Assembly: GCF_020165985.1 (NCBI RefSeq)
Contig: NZ_JAIUKZ010000004.1
Span: 1-64,000 of the forward strand
Length of the DNA: 64,000 bases
Source: Bacillus sp. RAR_GA_16
Lineage (GTDB): Bacteria; Bacillota; Bacilli; Bacillales; Guptibacillaceae
Reading direction: 5' to 3'
Position numbers and translations under genes: made by a program. The notes under the pieces were generated by a model. That model saw only the letters and a list, made by a program, of their open reading frames with translations, had not been told where the DNA came from and made no database searches. Below are positions 45,595 through 54,122 of this stretch, piece after piece. Numbering within the stretch: the stretch's first letter is position 1; every line of letters begins with the position of its first letter.

Positions 45595-46782
45595 ATGAAA
45601 ATAAGAGTGAAAAGTGGGGACAGCCTTTGGAAATACAGCCGTGTTTTTCAGATACCGCTGCGCCTTATATTAGATAGTAACAACCTTGAAAATCCTGATC
45701 AATTAATGATTGGAGAGCAAATACAGATCCCTGGATATGTAACAAAAAGTTATACCATTAAAAAAGGGGATACATTATGGAAAATAGCGGGTTGGTATGG
45801 AGCACCTTTAGACGGTGTTTTATTGTTAAATGATCAAAATCCATTTTCACTAAATCCAGGTGAGAAAGTGAATATTCCCATTCGTGTCACATGGTCACTG
45901 ATAAACCCTAATCAAAGTTATGATTATGGGACGCTTGTTAATGATATACGAAAAATACTTGGTGTCTACCCATTTATTAAGCAAGGACTTATAGGTGAGA
46001 CAGTGATGGGAAAACCTATTCCCGAATTAGTGGTAGGAACTGGTGAGAAAAAAGTTCACATGAATGGCTCTTTTCACGCAAATGAGTGGTTAACAACGTC
46101 TTTGATCATGAAATTTGTCGATGATTATGCTCGTGAATTAACAAGTAGTCAGCAGCTTAGTGGTGTTTATCTTCCCACACTTTATGAATCCACTTCTTTG
46201 TCTCTCGTTCCAATGGTTAATCCAGACGGTGTCGATCTCGTTATCAATGGATTGCCTGAAGAGGAGCCATATCGCTCTTTAGCAAATGAAATTAATAATG
46301 GCAGTGACCAATTTAGTCGTTGGAAAGCGAACATTCGAGGGGTCGATTTAAATAATCAATACCCGGCAAAATGGGATATAGAAGCTGAGCGTAAACCCAA
46401 AAAACCTTCTCCAAGAAATTACCCGGGGAAGGCACCACTAACTGAGCCGGAAGCAATCGCTATTGCTGATTTAACTAAAAGAAAGAATTTTGACAGAGCG
46501 CTAGCATTCCATTCACAGGGGGAAGTAATCTTTTGGGGATTTGAAGGACTTGAACCTCCTGAGTCCGAAATTCTTGTAACAGAATTTTCTCGATTAAGCG
46601 GCTATATACCTATTCGGAATGTTGATAGTTTTGCAGGTTACAAGGATTGGTTTATACAGGATTTTAGAAAACCGGGTTTTACCGTTGAAATCGGCAAAGG
46701 TGAGAACCCTTTACCAGTTAGTCAATTTAACCAAATATATCAAGATACGATTGGCATCTTTCTGTCTTCACTGTATATATAG
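45595..46782 (+). CDS. yqgT: M14 carboxypeptidase with two LysM domains, YqgT type
   Basis: Probable gamma-D-glutamyl-L-diamino acid endopeptidase I acting on peptidoglycan. About 395 residues: two LysM modules (VKSGDSLWKYSRVFQIP and IKKGDTLWKIAGWYGAP) and then an M14 zinc peptidase domain. Zinc ligands are His and Glu in SFHANEW and His in AFHSQGEVIFW; the catalytic Glu is in FTVEIGKGENP. No signal peptide is seen at the N-terminus, as in the related spore enzyme, which is active inside developing spores. ATG 45595 has GGGAGGG six bases upstream. Confidence 0.9.
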   Translation: MKIRVKSGDSLWKYSRVFQIPLRLILDSNNLENPDQLMIGEQIQIPGYVTKSYTIKKGDTLWKIAGWYGAPLDGVLLLNDQNPFSLNPGEKVNIPIRVTWSLINPNQSYDYGTLVNDIRKILGVYPFIKQGLIGETVMGKPIPELVVGTGEKKVHMNGSFHANEWLTTSLIMKFVDDYARELTSSQQLSGVYLPTLYESTSLSLVPMVNPDGVDLVINGLPEEEPYRSLANEINNGSDQFSRWKANIRGVDLNNQYPAKWDIEAERKPKKPSPRNYPGKAPLTEPEAIAIADLTKRKNFDRALAFHSQGEVIFWGFEGLEPPESEILVTEFSRLSGYIPIRNVDSFAGYKDWFIQDFRKPGFTVEIGKGENPLPVSQFNQIYQDTIGIFLSSLYI

Positions 46783-46837
46783 TAACCTTGAATTCTAAGA
46801 GCTTTTTTGTCATAATAAAAGTAATTTCATAATTTCT

Positions 46838-46990
46838 AAGACTAGGGGTGCCTTCATGTAAGGGAAGGCTGAGAAAAAGAAACCGTTATTTCTTTTACCC
46901 TTGAACCTGATCTGGTTGATACCAGCGTAGGGAAGTCGGTAGCGGTGTGTTTATACTACCTCCATTCCATACGCGGAATGGAGGTTTTTT
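46838..46990 (+). promoter_or_regulatory. TPP riboswitch with terminator
   Basis: The thi-box core is visible: GGGGTGCCTTC, GGCTGAGA, then ACCCTTGAACCTGATCTGG and TACCAGCGTAGGGAAGT. An 11-base terminator stem ACCTCCATTCC / GGAATGGAGGT with six T ends it at 46990. TTGTCA near 46807 with TAATTT 17 bases on is a possible promoter. High thiamine diphosphate should stop transcription before thiE. Confidence 0.96.
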
Positions 46991-47062
46991 CACGTTCTAG
47001 CGTCTTTTAACTCGTTTTATAGAAATGTGAAGTAAATTATAACGATATGGAGGAAGACAGTC

Positions 47063-47698
47063 ATGAATCAGTTTCAACTATATGTGATTACAGGGGAAGA
47101 ATTTCATCCAGGTCGAGATGTTGTTGACGTAATGGAGGAATCCATTCAGGGTGGAGCGGACATTATTCAGCTTCGTGATAAAACAAATTCAAAAAAAGTA
47201 GTGCTAGAAAAAGCACTAAAGTTAAGAGCATTAACAAAAAAGTACAGGATCCCGTTCATTGTGAATGATCATATTGATATCGCGTTAGCTGTTGATGCAG
47301 ATGGTGTCCATTTAGGGCAAGATGATTTGCCTCTAGAAACGGCAAGAAGGATCATAGGACCAGATAAAATAATCGGAATTTCTACTCACCGTATTGAGGA
47401 AGCGCGTGCTGCAGAAACGGGAGGAGCTGATTACATCGGTGCGGGTCCAATTTTTCCGACTAATAGCAAAAGTGATGTGGTAGACCCTGTTACTACTGAA
47501 TATATCAAGGAAGTGATTTCTGAGATTTCCATTCCATTTGTCGCGATTGGAGGTATAAAACTGCACAATGTTTCGGACGTATTACGTGCTGGCGCAAAGC
47601 GTATTTGTGTGATTAGTGAAGTGGTAGGAAGTGATGATGTGAAAGGCACATGTAAACAATTCCAGCACGCGATTACAAGTGAGGTGATTGAAAAGTGA
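47063..47698 (+). CDS. thiE: Thiamine phosphate synthase
   Basis: Joins HMP-pyrophosphate with the thiazole phosphate. 211 residues, TIM-barrel type. IIQLRDKTNSKK, FIVNDHIDIALAVDADGVHLGQDD and the ADYIGAGPIFPTNSKSDVVDP segment match ThiE. The related TenI (thiazole tautomerase) is the alternative, since B. subtilis has tenI at the head of this operon, but the GPIFPTNSKSD motif favours ThiE. GGAGGA lies before the ATG. It overlaps thiS by 4 bases. Confidence 0.83.
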   Translation: MNQFQLYVITGEEFHPGRDVVDVMEESIQGGADIIQLRDKTNSKKVVLEKALKLRALTKKYRIPFIVNDHIDIALAVDADGVHLGQDDLPLETARRIIGPDKIIGISTHRIEEARAAETGGADYIGAGPIFPTNSKSDVVDPVTTEYIKEVISEISIPFVAIGGIKLHNVSDVLRAGAKRICVISEVVGSDDVKGTCKQFQHAITSEVIEK

Positions 47699-47892
47699 GG
47701 TTGCAAATAAATGGCGAACAGCACGATCTTGATGTCGTTACGTTAAAGGATGTCGTGAATCATTTTGGTTTGCAAGAAGGGCTGGTTGTGACAGAGGTGG
47801 ATGAAGTAATCATCGATCGATCGGACTGGAAAGATACGAAAGTGCAAGATGGAATGAACATCGAACTTGTTCATTTTGTAGGAGGAGGTTGA
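47695..47892 (+). CDS. thiS: Thiamine biosynthesis sulfur carrier ThiS
   Basis: A 65-residue ubiquitin-like sulfur carrier, ending in the required HFVGGG, whose C-terminal Gly-Gly is adenylated and thiocarboxylated. The start is GTG in the overlap with the thiE stop. No thiF lies in this operon; activation probably depends on the MoeB/ThiF-like protein at 33720-34739 or on a gene elsewhere. Confidence 0.92.
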   Translation: MRLQINGEQHDLDVVTLKDVVNHFGLQEGLVVTEVDEVIIDRSDWKDTKVQDGMNIELVHFVGGG

Positions 47893-47896
47893 AGAA

Positions 47897-48658
47897 ATGA
47901 TGAATGCACTCACCATAGCAGGAAAACAATTATCATCGAGACTTTTTCTCGGTACAGGAAGATACCCTAATCCATTCGTTCAAAATAAGGCAATTGAGGC
48001 TTCGGAAGCAGAAGTGTTGACGTTCGCGATTCGAAGAGTGAATCTTTCTGCACCAGACGAAGATGCTATCCTTCAACATATAGAAAAGCCTTTTCAATAC
48101 TTACCGAATACTTCAGGTGCATCCTCAGCAGAAGAAGCGATACGAATTGCCCGTTTAGCTAAAGCATCCGGACTTAGTGATTGGATTAAGATCGAAGTGA
48201 GCCAAGATGAAAAAATGCTCATTCCTGATCCTATCGAAACACTGAAAGCAACGGAAATCTTAGCAGAGGAAGGATTTATTGTATTGCCTTATACATCAGA
48301 TGATCCCGCCCTTTGTTATCGATTGCAGGAGGCTGGAGCTGCGGCAGTGATGCCAGGAGGATCGCCCATAGGAACAGGTCTAGGTATTCTAAACCCTTAT
48401 AATATTGAACGGATAACTGAGAAGCTTACAGTGCCAGTGATTGTAGATGCTGGCTTAGGAAGTGCTGCTGATGTTACACAAGCAATGGAACTAGGTGCAG
48501 ATGGAGTGTTGCTAAATACAGCGATAGCCAAAGCTAGAAATCCAGTCATGATGGCAGAGTCCGTTAAGTATGCAATCCATGCAGGTAGATTGTCATATAT
48601 GGCGGGGCGAATCCCTAAAAAGAAGTATGCGACGGCTAGTAGTCCAGTTCAAAATTAA
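47897..48658 (+). CDS. thiG: Thiazole synthase
   Basis: Builds the thiazole phosphate from deoxyxylulose phosphate, dehydroglycine and ThiS thiocarboxylate. 253 residues with the TIM-barrel motifs [23 protein letters not shown], the Schiff-base lysine in [20 protein letters not shown] and [19 protein letters not shown] is nine bases before the ATG. It follows thiS directly. Confidence 0.95.
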   Translation: MMNALTIAGKQLSSRLFLGTGRYPNPFVQNKAIEASEAEVLTFAIRRVNLSAPDEDAILQHIEKPFQYLPNTSGASSAEEAIRIARLAKASGLSDWIKIEVSQDEKMLIPDPIETLKATEILAEEGFIVLPYTSDDPALCYRLQEAGAAAVMPGGSPIGTGLGILNPYNIERITEKLTVPVIVDAGLGSAADVTQAMELGADGVLLNTAIAKARNPVMMAESVKYAIHAGRLSYMAGRIPKKKYATASSPVQN

Positions 48659-48673
48659 TGAAGGAGGGGCATC

Positions 48674-49765
48674 ATGGCCAGAATTACAGTTATTGGCGGC
48701 GGGGTGATTGGTTTATCCATTGCGTTTGAATGTCGTAAGAGAGGGCACGAAGTTACTGTAGTCGAAGCGAAACGATGTGGTGGCCAGGCTTCTGGTGCAG
48801 CTGCGGGAATGCTAGCGCCTTATTCTGAAATTGAAGAAGATCCAGATGACTTCTTTAGACTATGTCAAAGAAGTTTACAACTTTTCCCCGAATGGCAAAA
48901 AGAAGTTAAACAACATTCAGCGATTGATTTTGAATACAACGAAAGTGGCAGTTTGTACTGTATTTATCATGAAGCCGATCGTCTTTCCCTTGAAACAAAA
49001 CAAGCGTGGCAACAGAAGTTTCATGTTAAATCGAAGCTCTTAACTGCAGAAGAAGTGAGAGAGAAAGAACCAGAACTGTCTGAAGATGTAGTTGCGGCAT
49101 TATGGTGTCCAGAAGAGACACATATTTATGCCCCTGGCTATGTGGCGGCGCTTTTACAAGCTTGCCGCAATTTAGGTGTACACGTCCTTGAAAATGCTGG
49201 AGAGGCAAAACTTGATACTGGGGCTGTGGTGACGAAGAATGAACGAATAGAGTGTGATGAGATCGTCCTTGCAACAGGAGCATGGTCTATGTATTGGGAA
49301 AACGAGCTTGGCTGTTCATTACCTATCTTTCCAATTCGTGGTCAAATTTGTGCCTATGATGCACCTGCATTAAATCACATCATTTTTACAAGTCAGGGTT
49401 ACCTGGTGGCGAAAGCGAATGGTTCGGTCGTCGCTGGCGCCTCAGAGGATATAGCTGATTTCGATACAAACGTAACGGCGCATGGAATTGGCCGTCTAGA
49501 AAAATGGAGTAAGAAAGTGATGCCTGTTCTTAAAAAAATGGAACCCTTTCATAAATGGGCTGGTTTAAGACCAGCTACGCAAGATGGTTTCCCGCTAATT
49601 GGAAGGGTAGTAGAGAAAACAGGAATTATTTTGGCGACTGGCCATTATCGAAACGGTATTTTGCTGAGTCCAATTACGGCTAAAATTGTTGCTGATGAGA
49701 TCGATCGGATTCCGCAGCAAGTCCCGATTGGCCAATTCAAACCGAATCGTTTCCAGTCTATTTAA
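48674..49765 (+). CDS. thiO: Glycine oxidase ThiO
   Basis: FAD enzyme that oxidises glycine to the imine used by ThiG in aerobic bacilli. 363 residues with the N-terminal dinucleotide motif VIGGGVIGLSIAFECRKRGHEV (written as GxGxxG at residues 8-13), GQASGAAAGMLAPY and the C-terminal GRVVEKTGIILATGHYRNGILLSP. GAAGGAGG lies before the ATG. Its use, instead of ThiH, implies oxygen-dependent thiazole synthesis. Confidence 0.94.
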   Translation: MARITVIGGGVIGLSIAFECRKRGHEVTVVEAKRCGGQASGAAAGMLAPYSEIEEDPDDFFRLCQRSLQLFPEWQKEVKQHSAIDFEYNESGSLYCIYHEADRLSLETKQAWQQKFHVKSKLLTAEEVREKEPELSEDVVAALWCPEETHIYAPGYVAALLQACRNLGVHVLENAGEAKLDTGAVVTKNERIECDEIVLATGAWSMYWENELGCSLPIFPIRGQICAYDAPALNHIIFTSQGYLVAKANGSVVAGASEDIADFDTNVTAHGIGRLEKWSKKVMPVLKKMEPFHKWAGLRPATQDGFPLIGRVVEKTGIILATGHYRNGILLSPITAKIVADEIDRIPQQVPIGQFKPNRFQSI

Positions 49766-49780
49766 TAAGGAGAGGTTTTA

Positions 49781-50593
49781 ATGTATAAAGCACTAACGAT
49801 TGCTGGTTCAGATAGTGGAGGGGGAGCTGGTATTCAAGCTGATTTAAAAACATTTCAAGAACGAAATGTGTATGGCATGAGTGCAATTACGGCGCTTACA
49901 TCTCAGAATACGCTTGGGGTACATCATGTATACCCCCAATCGATTGAAGCTGTTCAGTCGCAGCTAGACGCTGTCCTTTCCGATATTGGAACAGACGCTG
50001 CTAAGACGGGCATGCTTTTTTCAAGTGAAATTATTGTTGCGGTTTCGAACAAGATAAAAGAACATCACGTTTCAAATCTTGTTATTGATCCTGTCATGAT
50101 CGCTAAAGGAGGGGCATCCCTTTTACAAAAAGAAGCGATACTGGCTATGAAAGAAAAGCTCTTTCCACTCGGAACTGTTATTACGCCGAATCTTCCTGAA
50201 GCAGCCGAACTACTAAAGTGTGAAGCAATTTCTTCTGTAAAGGAAATGGAGGAAGCAGCTAAAGCCCTACATAAAAGTGGGGCAAAGGCTGTTCTAATAA
50301 AAGGAGGGCATATGACGGGGGAACGCTCAATCGACGTTCTGTACGTAAATGATCGCTTTTATCATTATGAATCAAAGCGTATTGAGACGAAACATACACA
50401 TGGCACAGGATGCACATTTTCCGCTTGTATTGCAGCTGAGCTTGCAAAAGGGAAGTCTATTCCAGAAGCAATTTCTTTTGCGAAAGAATTTATTACAACT
50501 GCGATTACCCATGCTACTCCGATAGGAAAAGGTATTGGACCTACGAACCATGCTGCTTTTCGAATAAAGCAGTCGCCCATAATGAAACCTTAA
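49781..50593 (+). CDS. thiD: Hydroxymethylpyrimidine (phosphate) kinase
   Basis: Phosphorylates HMP and HMP phosphate. 270 residues, ribokinase fold, with AGSDSGGGAGIQADLKTF at residues 7-24, VIDPVMIAKGGASLL and the C-terminal catalytic GTGCTFSACIAAELAKG. It is the last gene of the TPP-controlled operon. HMP synthesis (thiC) and tenA are not in the operon. Confidence 0.94.
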   Translation: MYKALTIAGSDSGGGAGIQADLKTFQERNVYGMSAITALTSQNTLGVHHVYPQSIEAVQSQLDAVLSDIGTDAAKTGMLFSSEIIVAVSNKIKEHHVSNLVIDPVMIAKGGASLLQKEAILAMKEKLFPLGTVITPNLPEAAELLKCEAISSVKEMEEAAKALHKSGAKAVLIKGGHMTGERSIDVLYVNDRFYHYESKRIETKHTHGTGCTFSACIAAELAKGKSIPEAISFAKEFITTAITHATPIGKGIGPTNHAAFRIKQSPIMKP

Positions 50594-50615
50594 CCCTGCC
50601 TTTGCAGGGTTTTTG
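50592..50615 (+). terminator. Terminator of the thi operon
   Basis: Stem AACCCTGC / GCAGGGTT with a CTTT loop, then TTTTT. Confidence 0.85.
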
Positions 50616-50737
50616 TATGTGGAAAAGTTTGATTTCCGAATGAGGAGGGGAAAAATACATAGACTAAGCAATGGACTTTGAGAATGATGTTAAAGTGTTT
50701 AGAGTAAAGCAATCCGATTGTTAAGAAAGGAAGTTCA

Positions 50738-51433
50738 ATGAAAAAACTAATCGAAGTAGATCATGTATCTAATGAACGGGTTAGCAATGTTCACTTTTCA
50801 ATAATGGAAGGCAGTTTAACAACAATCATTGGACCTTCAGGTGCAGGGAAGAGTAGTTTGTTACTTCTGCTAAATAGACTAGAAGATCCGGATAAGGGAG
50901 AAATCCACTTTAAAGGGAAAAGTATTAGTGGTTTTCCTATATCTGAGCTGCGTCGAAACATTGGTATGGTTTTTCAACAGGCCCATTTATTTGATGGAAC
51001 TGTAGAAGATAACTTAAAATTTGGTCCTTCCCTTCAAAAAAAATGGGAGCCGAATGAAGGAGTTAAATTATTGGAAAAAGTACAGCTTCCTGAGGAGTTT
51101 TTAACGAAAGAAGTAGAAAATTTATCCGGTGGTGAACAGCAGCGAGTGGCATTTGCAAGAACGCTTGCTAATGATCCTGAGGTATTATTGTTAGACGAAG
51201 TAACGAGTGCACTTGATATGCGGACGGTGGAGTTGATAGAAGAATTATTACATAAGCTCGTGAAAGAAGAAGGGAAGACGATTTTAATGATTACACATGA
51301 TCTTAAGCAAGCAAAAAGACTTGGAAGCTACACCCTTTTTATGAATGAAGGGAAGGTTGAAGAGCAAGGAGAAACGACAAGCTTGTTTCAACACCCGAAA
51401 ACTGATGCTTTAAAGCACTTTTTTGAAGGATAA
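50738..51433 (+). CDS. ABC transporter ATP-binding protein, YjkB/FetA type
   Basis: ATPase of 231 residues with Walker A GPSGAGKSS (about residues 32-40), signature LSGGEQQR, Walker B VLLLDEVTSALD and a switch histidine in MITHD. It is preceded by GGAAG. It pairs with the UPF0014 permease that starts 3 bases after its stop. FetAB of E. coli exports iron; the B. subtilis pair YjkBA is similar. The real substrate here is open (see the finding on the thiamine-binding gene). Confidence 0.87.
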   Translation: MKKLIEVDHVSNERVSNVHFSIMEGSLTTIIGPSGAGKSSLLLLLNRLEDPDKGEIHFKGKSISGFPISELRRNIGMVFQQAHLFDGTVEDNLKFGPSLQKKWEPNEGVKLLEKVQLPEEFLTKEVENLSGGEQQRVAFARTLANDPEVLLLDEVTSALDMRTVELIEELLHKLVKEEGKTILMITHDLKQAKRLGSYTLFMNEGKVEEQGETTSLFQHPKTDALKHFFEG

Positions 51434-51436
51434 GTT

Positions 51437-52210
51437 ATGACAAATATATCGAACCTTTCTTTGCTTACAATGATTTTATTTGTCATGATTCCTGTGTCAC
51501 TATCTTATTTATTCTCACTAGGGATCGGGAAGTCAGCTATCTGGTCTTCTATACGTGGCGTTGTTCAACTGTTTTTGATAGGATATGTTCTCACATTTCT
51601 GTTTTCAATGCCAGATTGGCAGGGAATAGGGTTGTGGGTAGCCGTTATGCTTGTTATTGCATCTCTTCAAGCAGCAAAGAGAGGAAAGGGCATTCCGTAC
51701 GCTTTTCTCCTCTCACTCTCATCGCTTATTCTAATCGAAGTGTTTGTTTTGTCTCTCTGGATTCTATTTGATATTATCCCGTTTCAATCTGAACAGGTCA
51801 TTCCGATGAGTGGAATGATTATTGGTAATAGCATGGTGGCAACAGGTCTTGCATTTGAAAGAATGAAGAACGAATTTCACGATAGTAAAGGAAAAATTCT
51901 TGCTGCACTGTCACTTGGAGCGAATGCTTCACAGGCTTCCCAAATGATTATTAGGAAAACGATTCGCGCTGCAATGATTCCAAACGTGGATTCTTTAAAG
52001 ACAATCGGTCTTGTGCAATTACCTGGGATGATGACAGGATTAATACTTGGTGGGGCTTCGCCGATTGAAGCCATTCGCTATCAGATCGTGATTTCAATTA
52101 GTATCTTTTCATCTGTCTCCATCTGTGCGATGATTATTTCGTTAGTAACGTATCGGTTTTTCTTTAATCGGAAAATGCAGTTACTTGAAGGAAAGGGAGG
52201 AAGAAAGTAA
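51437..52210 (+). CDS. UPF0014 ABC transporter permease, YjkA/FetB type
   Basis: A 257-residue membrane protein with about seven membrane segments, and the UPF0014 patterns IRGVVQLFLIGYVL, GMIIGNSMVATGLAFERM, ALSLGANASQASQMIIRKTIR and IGLVQLPGMMTGLILGG. It forms a transporter with the ATPase just upstream. The last base of its stop is the first base of the next gene, so translation is coupled. Confidence 0.87.
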   Translation: MTNISNLSLLTMILFVMIPVSLSYLFSLGIGKSAIWSSIRGVVQLFLIGYVLTFLFSMPDWQGIGLWVAVMLVIASLQAAKRGKGIPYAFLLSLSSLILIEVFVLSLWILFDIIPFQSEQVIPMSGMIIGNSMVATGLAFERMKNEFHDSKGKILAALSLGANASQASQMIIRKTIRAAMIPNVDSLKTIGLVQLPGMMTGLILGGASPIEAIRYQIVISISIFSSVSICAMIISLVTYRFFFNRKMQLLEGKGGRK

Positions 52211-52515
52211 TGGCGATTGTAGATGTTACTGTTATACCAATTGGAACAGAGACACCAAGTGTTAGTAAGTATGTAGCCGATGTCCAGGAGGTTCTTGAAG
52301 CTTTTTCGGACCGCATTACCTATCGTTTAACACCTATGAGTACCCTTATTGAAGGTGATATTTCTGATCTCCTCGATGTTGTTAAAGCGATTCATGAGGC
52401 GCCTTTTCAAGCTGGCATCGAACGTGTAGCTACAAATTTAAGAATCGACGACCGTCGAGATAAAAAAGTGAGAATGGATGATAAACTCGAATCAGTTAAA
52501 AGACATTTAAAATAA
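52210..52515 (+). CDS. yqgV: Thiamine-binding-fold protein, MTH1187/YqgV family
   Basis: A 101-residue protein of the UPF0045 (DUF77) family. VTVIPIGTETPSVSKYVADV, YRLTPMSTLIEGD and AGIERVATNLRIDDRRDK are the family patterns. The same fold in YkoF binds thiamine. It overlaps the UPF0014 permease stop by 1 base and so is in that operon, which lies right after the thi operon. It equals B. subtilis yqgV. Thiamine or a related ligand is likely but not shown. Confidence 0.82.
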   Translation: MAIVDVTVIPIGTETPSVSKYVADVQEVLEAFSDRITYRLTPMSTLIEGDISDLLDVVKAIHEAPFQAGIERVATNLRIDDRRDKKVRMDDKLESVKRHLK

Positions 52516-52569
52516 ATGTCCGCGTAATGAGCGTGTTTGTAGGATTAATCACTAAATTGGAGAATAAAA

Positions 52570-52594
52570 AAACAGCCGAAATGGCTGTTTTTTT
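52570..52594. terminator. Bidirectional terminator between yqgV and yqgW
   Basis: Stem AACAGCC / GGCTGTT with a GAAAT loop, A-run before and T-run after. Confidence 0.85.
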
Positions 52595-52775
52595 AGTGGC
52601 CTCCGCCGCCACCAGAACCGAAAAGAATATCGATCATTGTAGCAACAGTAAAGGCGCCGAATACAAGTACTGTTAATCCTGCAAAGGCAAGGCCCATAAA
52701 GTTTTTTTCACGAAGAGATCGAAAAACGCCCCAAACGCAAAATAAAGTAACGATTGCAAAAATAACTGCTAATCC
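52593..52775 (-). CDS. yqgW: Small membrane protein, DUF2759, YqgW type
   Basis: A 60-residue protein with two hydrophobic segments (GLAVIFAIVTLFCVWGVF and GLAFAGLTVLVFGAFTVATM) joined by a basic RSLREK loop, ending in GSGGGGGH. GGGAGG lies nine bases before ATG 52775; a longer frame starts 21 codons earlier but has no good ribosome site. Function unknown; conserved in bacilli. Confidence 0.82.
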   Translation of the reverse strand, partial: GLAVIFAIVTLFCVWGVFRSLREKNFMGLAFAGLTVLVFGAFTVATMIDILFGSGGGGGH

Positions 52776-52924
52776 CATTTGGAATACCTCCCTATCCATG
52801 CACTCTTTATCAGTATACCCGTAAAATGGCTGTTGCATGGTTGAATCGTAAATTTTTTAAACTTTCTGGTATGTACAATAAGTCCTTTCTTATTTTAACC
52901 GTTTTCTTTTCGTTTGTCGAGGTG

Positions 52925-53410
52925 TTATTCGCTCCAAAATGTAAGTTCAATGTTGTATGCTCGAGCAATGCCTTCCATTAATTCAATGTGCATGCGATCA
53001 ATAAAAAAGAGATTTTCATCCTTGCAAATGAGGTGTTCTTCCATTTGCAGAAGAGCCATTTCTCTCTGCTGGTTGTCTCCTTTCTGAATCATAAAGGAAG
53101 CAACCATTTCTTTATAGAGATAGGATTCATTATTTTGAGAAATGAATCCATAATCTGTAAAAGAGGGCTTTAATGCCGAAGATGGAGATAGGTGAATAAG
53201 CGGGTAAAAACCTTCAAGTACATCTTTTGATTGATAGTAGTTCTGAAGCGCATTTGCTTCTTCTTCAGTAGATAGGATGACTAGCTGTTTATCTCGATCC
53301 AACACTTTAGCTATTTCAGCTGTTTTCTTGACTAGTTGGGCAATAAAACCAGGGAGTTTATCAACAGGTGGTTTCATTTCAACGCCAAACACGATATTCA
53401 GTTGAAACAT
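52925..53410 (-). CDS. Protein of unknown function with odd start site
   Basis: About 161 residues, soluble, no signal peptide. I recognise no family. It begins FQLNIVFGVEMKPP and has EEEANALQNYYQS, FMIQKGDNQQREMALLQMEEH and an aromatic, acidic end. The first ATG (53410) touches its AAAAGGAG, too close for normal initiation. An in-frame CTG (53401) nine bases from that site, GTG at 53392 or ATG at 53377 are alternatives. It is divergent from yqgX. Confidence 0.62.
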   Translation of the reverse strand: MFQLNIVFGVEMKPPVDKLPGFIAQLVKKTAEIAKVLDRDKQLVILSTEEEANALQNYYQSKDVLEGFYPLIHLSPSSALKPSFTDYGFISQNNESYLYKEMVASFMIQKGDNQQREMALLQMEEHLICKDENLFFIDRMHIELMEGIARAYNIELTFWSE

Positions 53411-53477
53411 CTCCTTTTAATCCATCTTTTGTTTAGTGTAGAATAAGAAACATAATCTTTCAATGGAGGCGAACGTA

Positions 53478-54119
53478 ATGAAGTGGAAACAAATGGCTGT
53501 TGGCCCTGTACAAGCAAATGCTGGGATCATCTGGAATGAAAGTAAGGAAGCTCTTCTTATTGATCCGGGAGCAGAAGGCGGTAGAATTAAGAGGAAAGTC
53601 GAGAGTCTTGAATTAAAACCATTGGCCATTCTATTAACCCATGCTCATTTTGATCATATTGGTGCCGTTGATTTATTAAGAGAAACTTATCAGGTACCGG
53701 TTTATCTACATACATACGAATCGAACTGGCTTTCAGATCCTTCTTTAAATGGATCAAAACTTTTCCCAGTTGTTGAAAACATTTCAAGTAAGCCTGCTGA
53801 TCATCTCTTTGAGGGTGAAGGGGATATGAAAATTGGTTCATTCGAATTTACAGTGTTCGAGACGCCAGGGCACTCACCAGGGAGCGTATCGTTTTATTTC
53901 CAGGATGCGAATATTGTCTTTTCAGGTGACGCGCTTTTTGCAGGAAGTATAGGAAGAACAGACCTTCCAGGTGGAAATCAAAAACAATTGCTAAAGAGCA
54001 TACATAATCGCCTTTTGGTACTACCAGAACATACTATCGTGGCGTCCGGACACGGACCTACTACAACAATTGAAACTGAAATGACTGAAAACCCATTTCT
54101 GAATGGCTTTTCTTTATAA
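53478..54119 (+). CDS. yqgX: MBL-fold metallo-hydrolase, YqgX type
   Basis: Metallo-beta-lactamase-fold hydrolase of the glyoxalase II type, 213 residues. The metal motif LTHAHFDHIGAVD (about residues 52-64), ETPGHSPGSVSF and FSGDALFAGSIGRTDLPGG are visible. ATG 53478 has GGAGG eight bases upstream; the in-frame ATG at 53463 overlaps that site. In B. subtilis this gene precedes yqgY. It could be a hydroxyacylglutathione- or bacillithiol-related hydrolase; the substrate is unproven. Confidence 0.88.
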   Translation: MKWKQMAVGPVQANAGIIWNESKEALLIDPGAEGGRIKRKVESLELKPLAILLTHAHFDHIGAVDLLRETYQVPVYLHTYESNWLSDPSLNGSKLFPVVENISSKPADHLFEGEGDMKIGSFEFTVFETPGHSPGSVSFYFQDANIVFSGDALFAGSIGRTDLPGGNQKQLLKSIHNRLLVLPEHTIVASGHGPTTTIETEMTENPFLNGFSL

Positions 54120-54122
54120 AAA

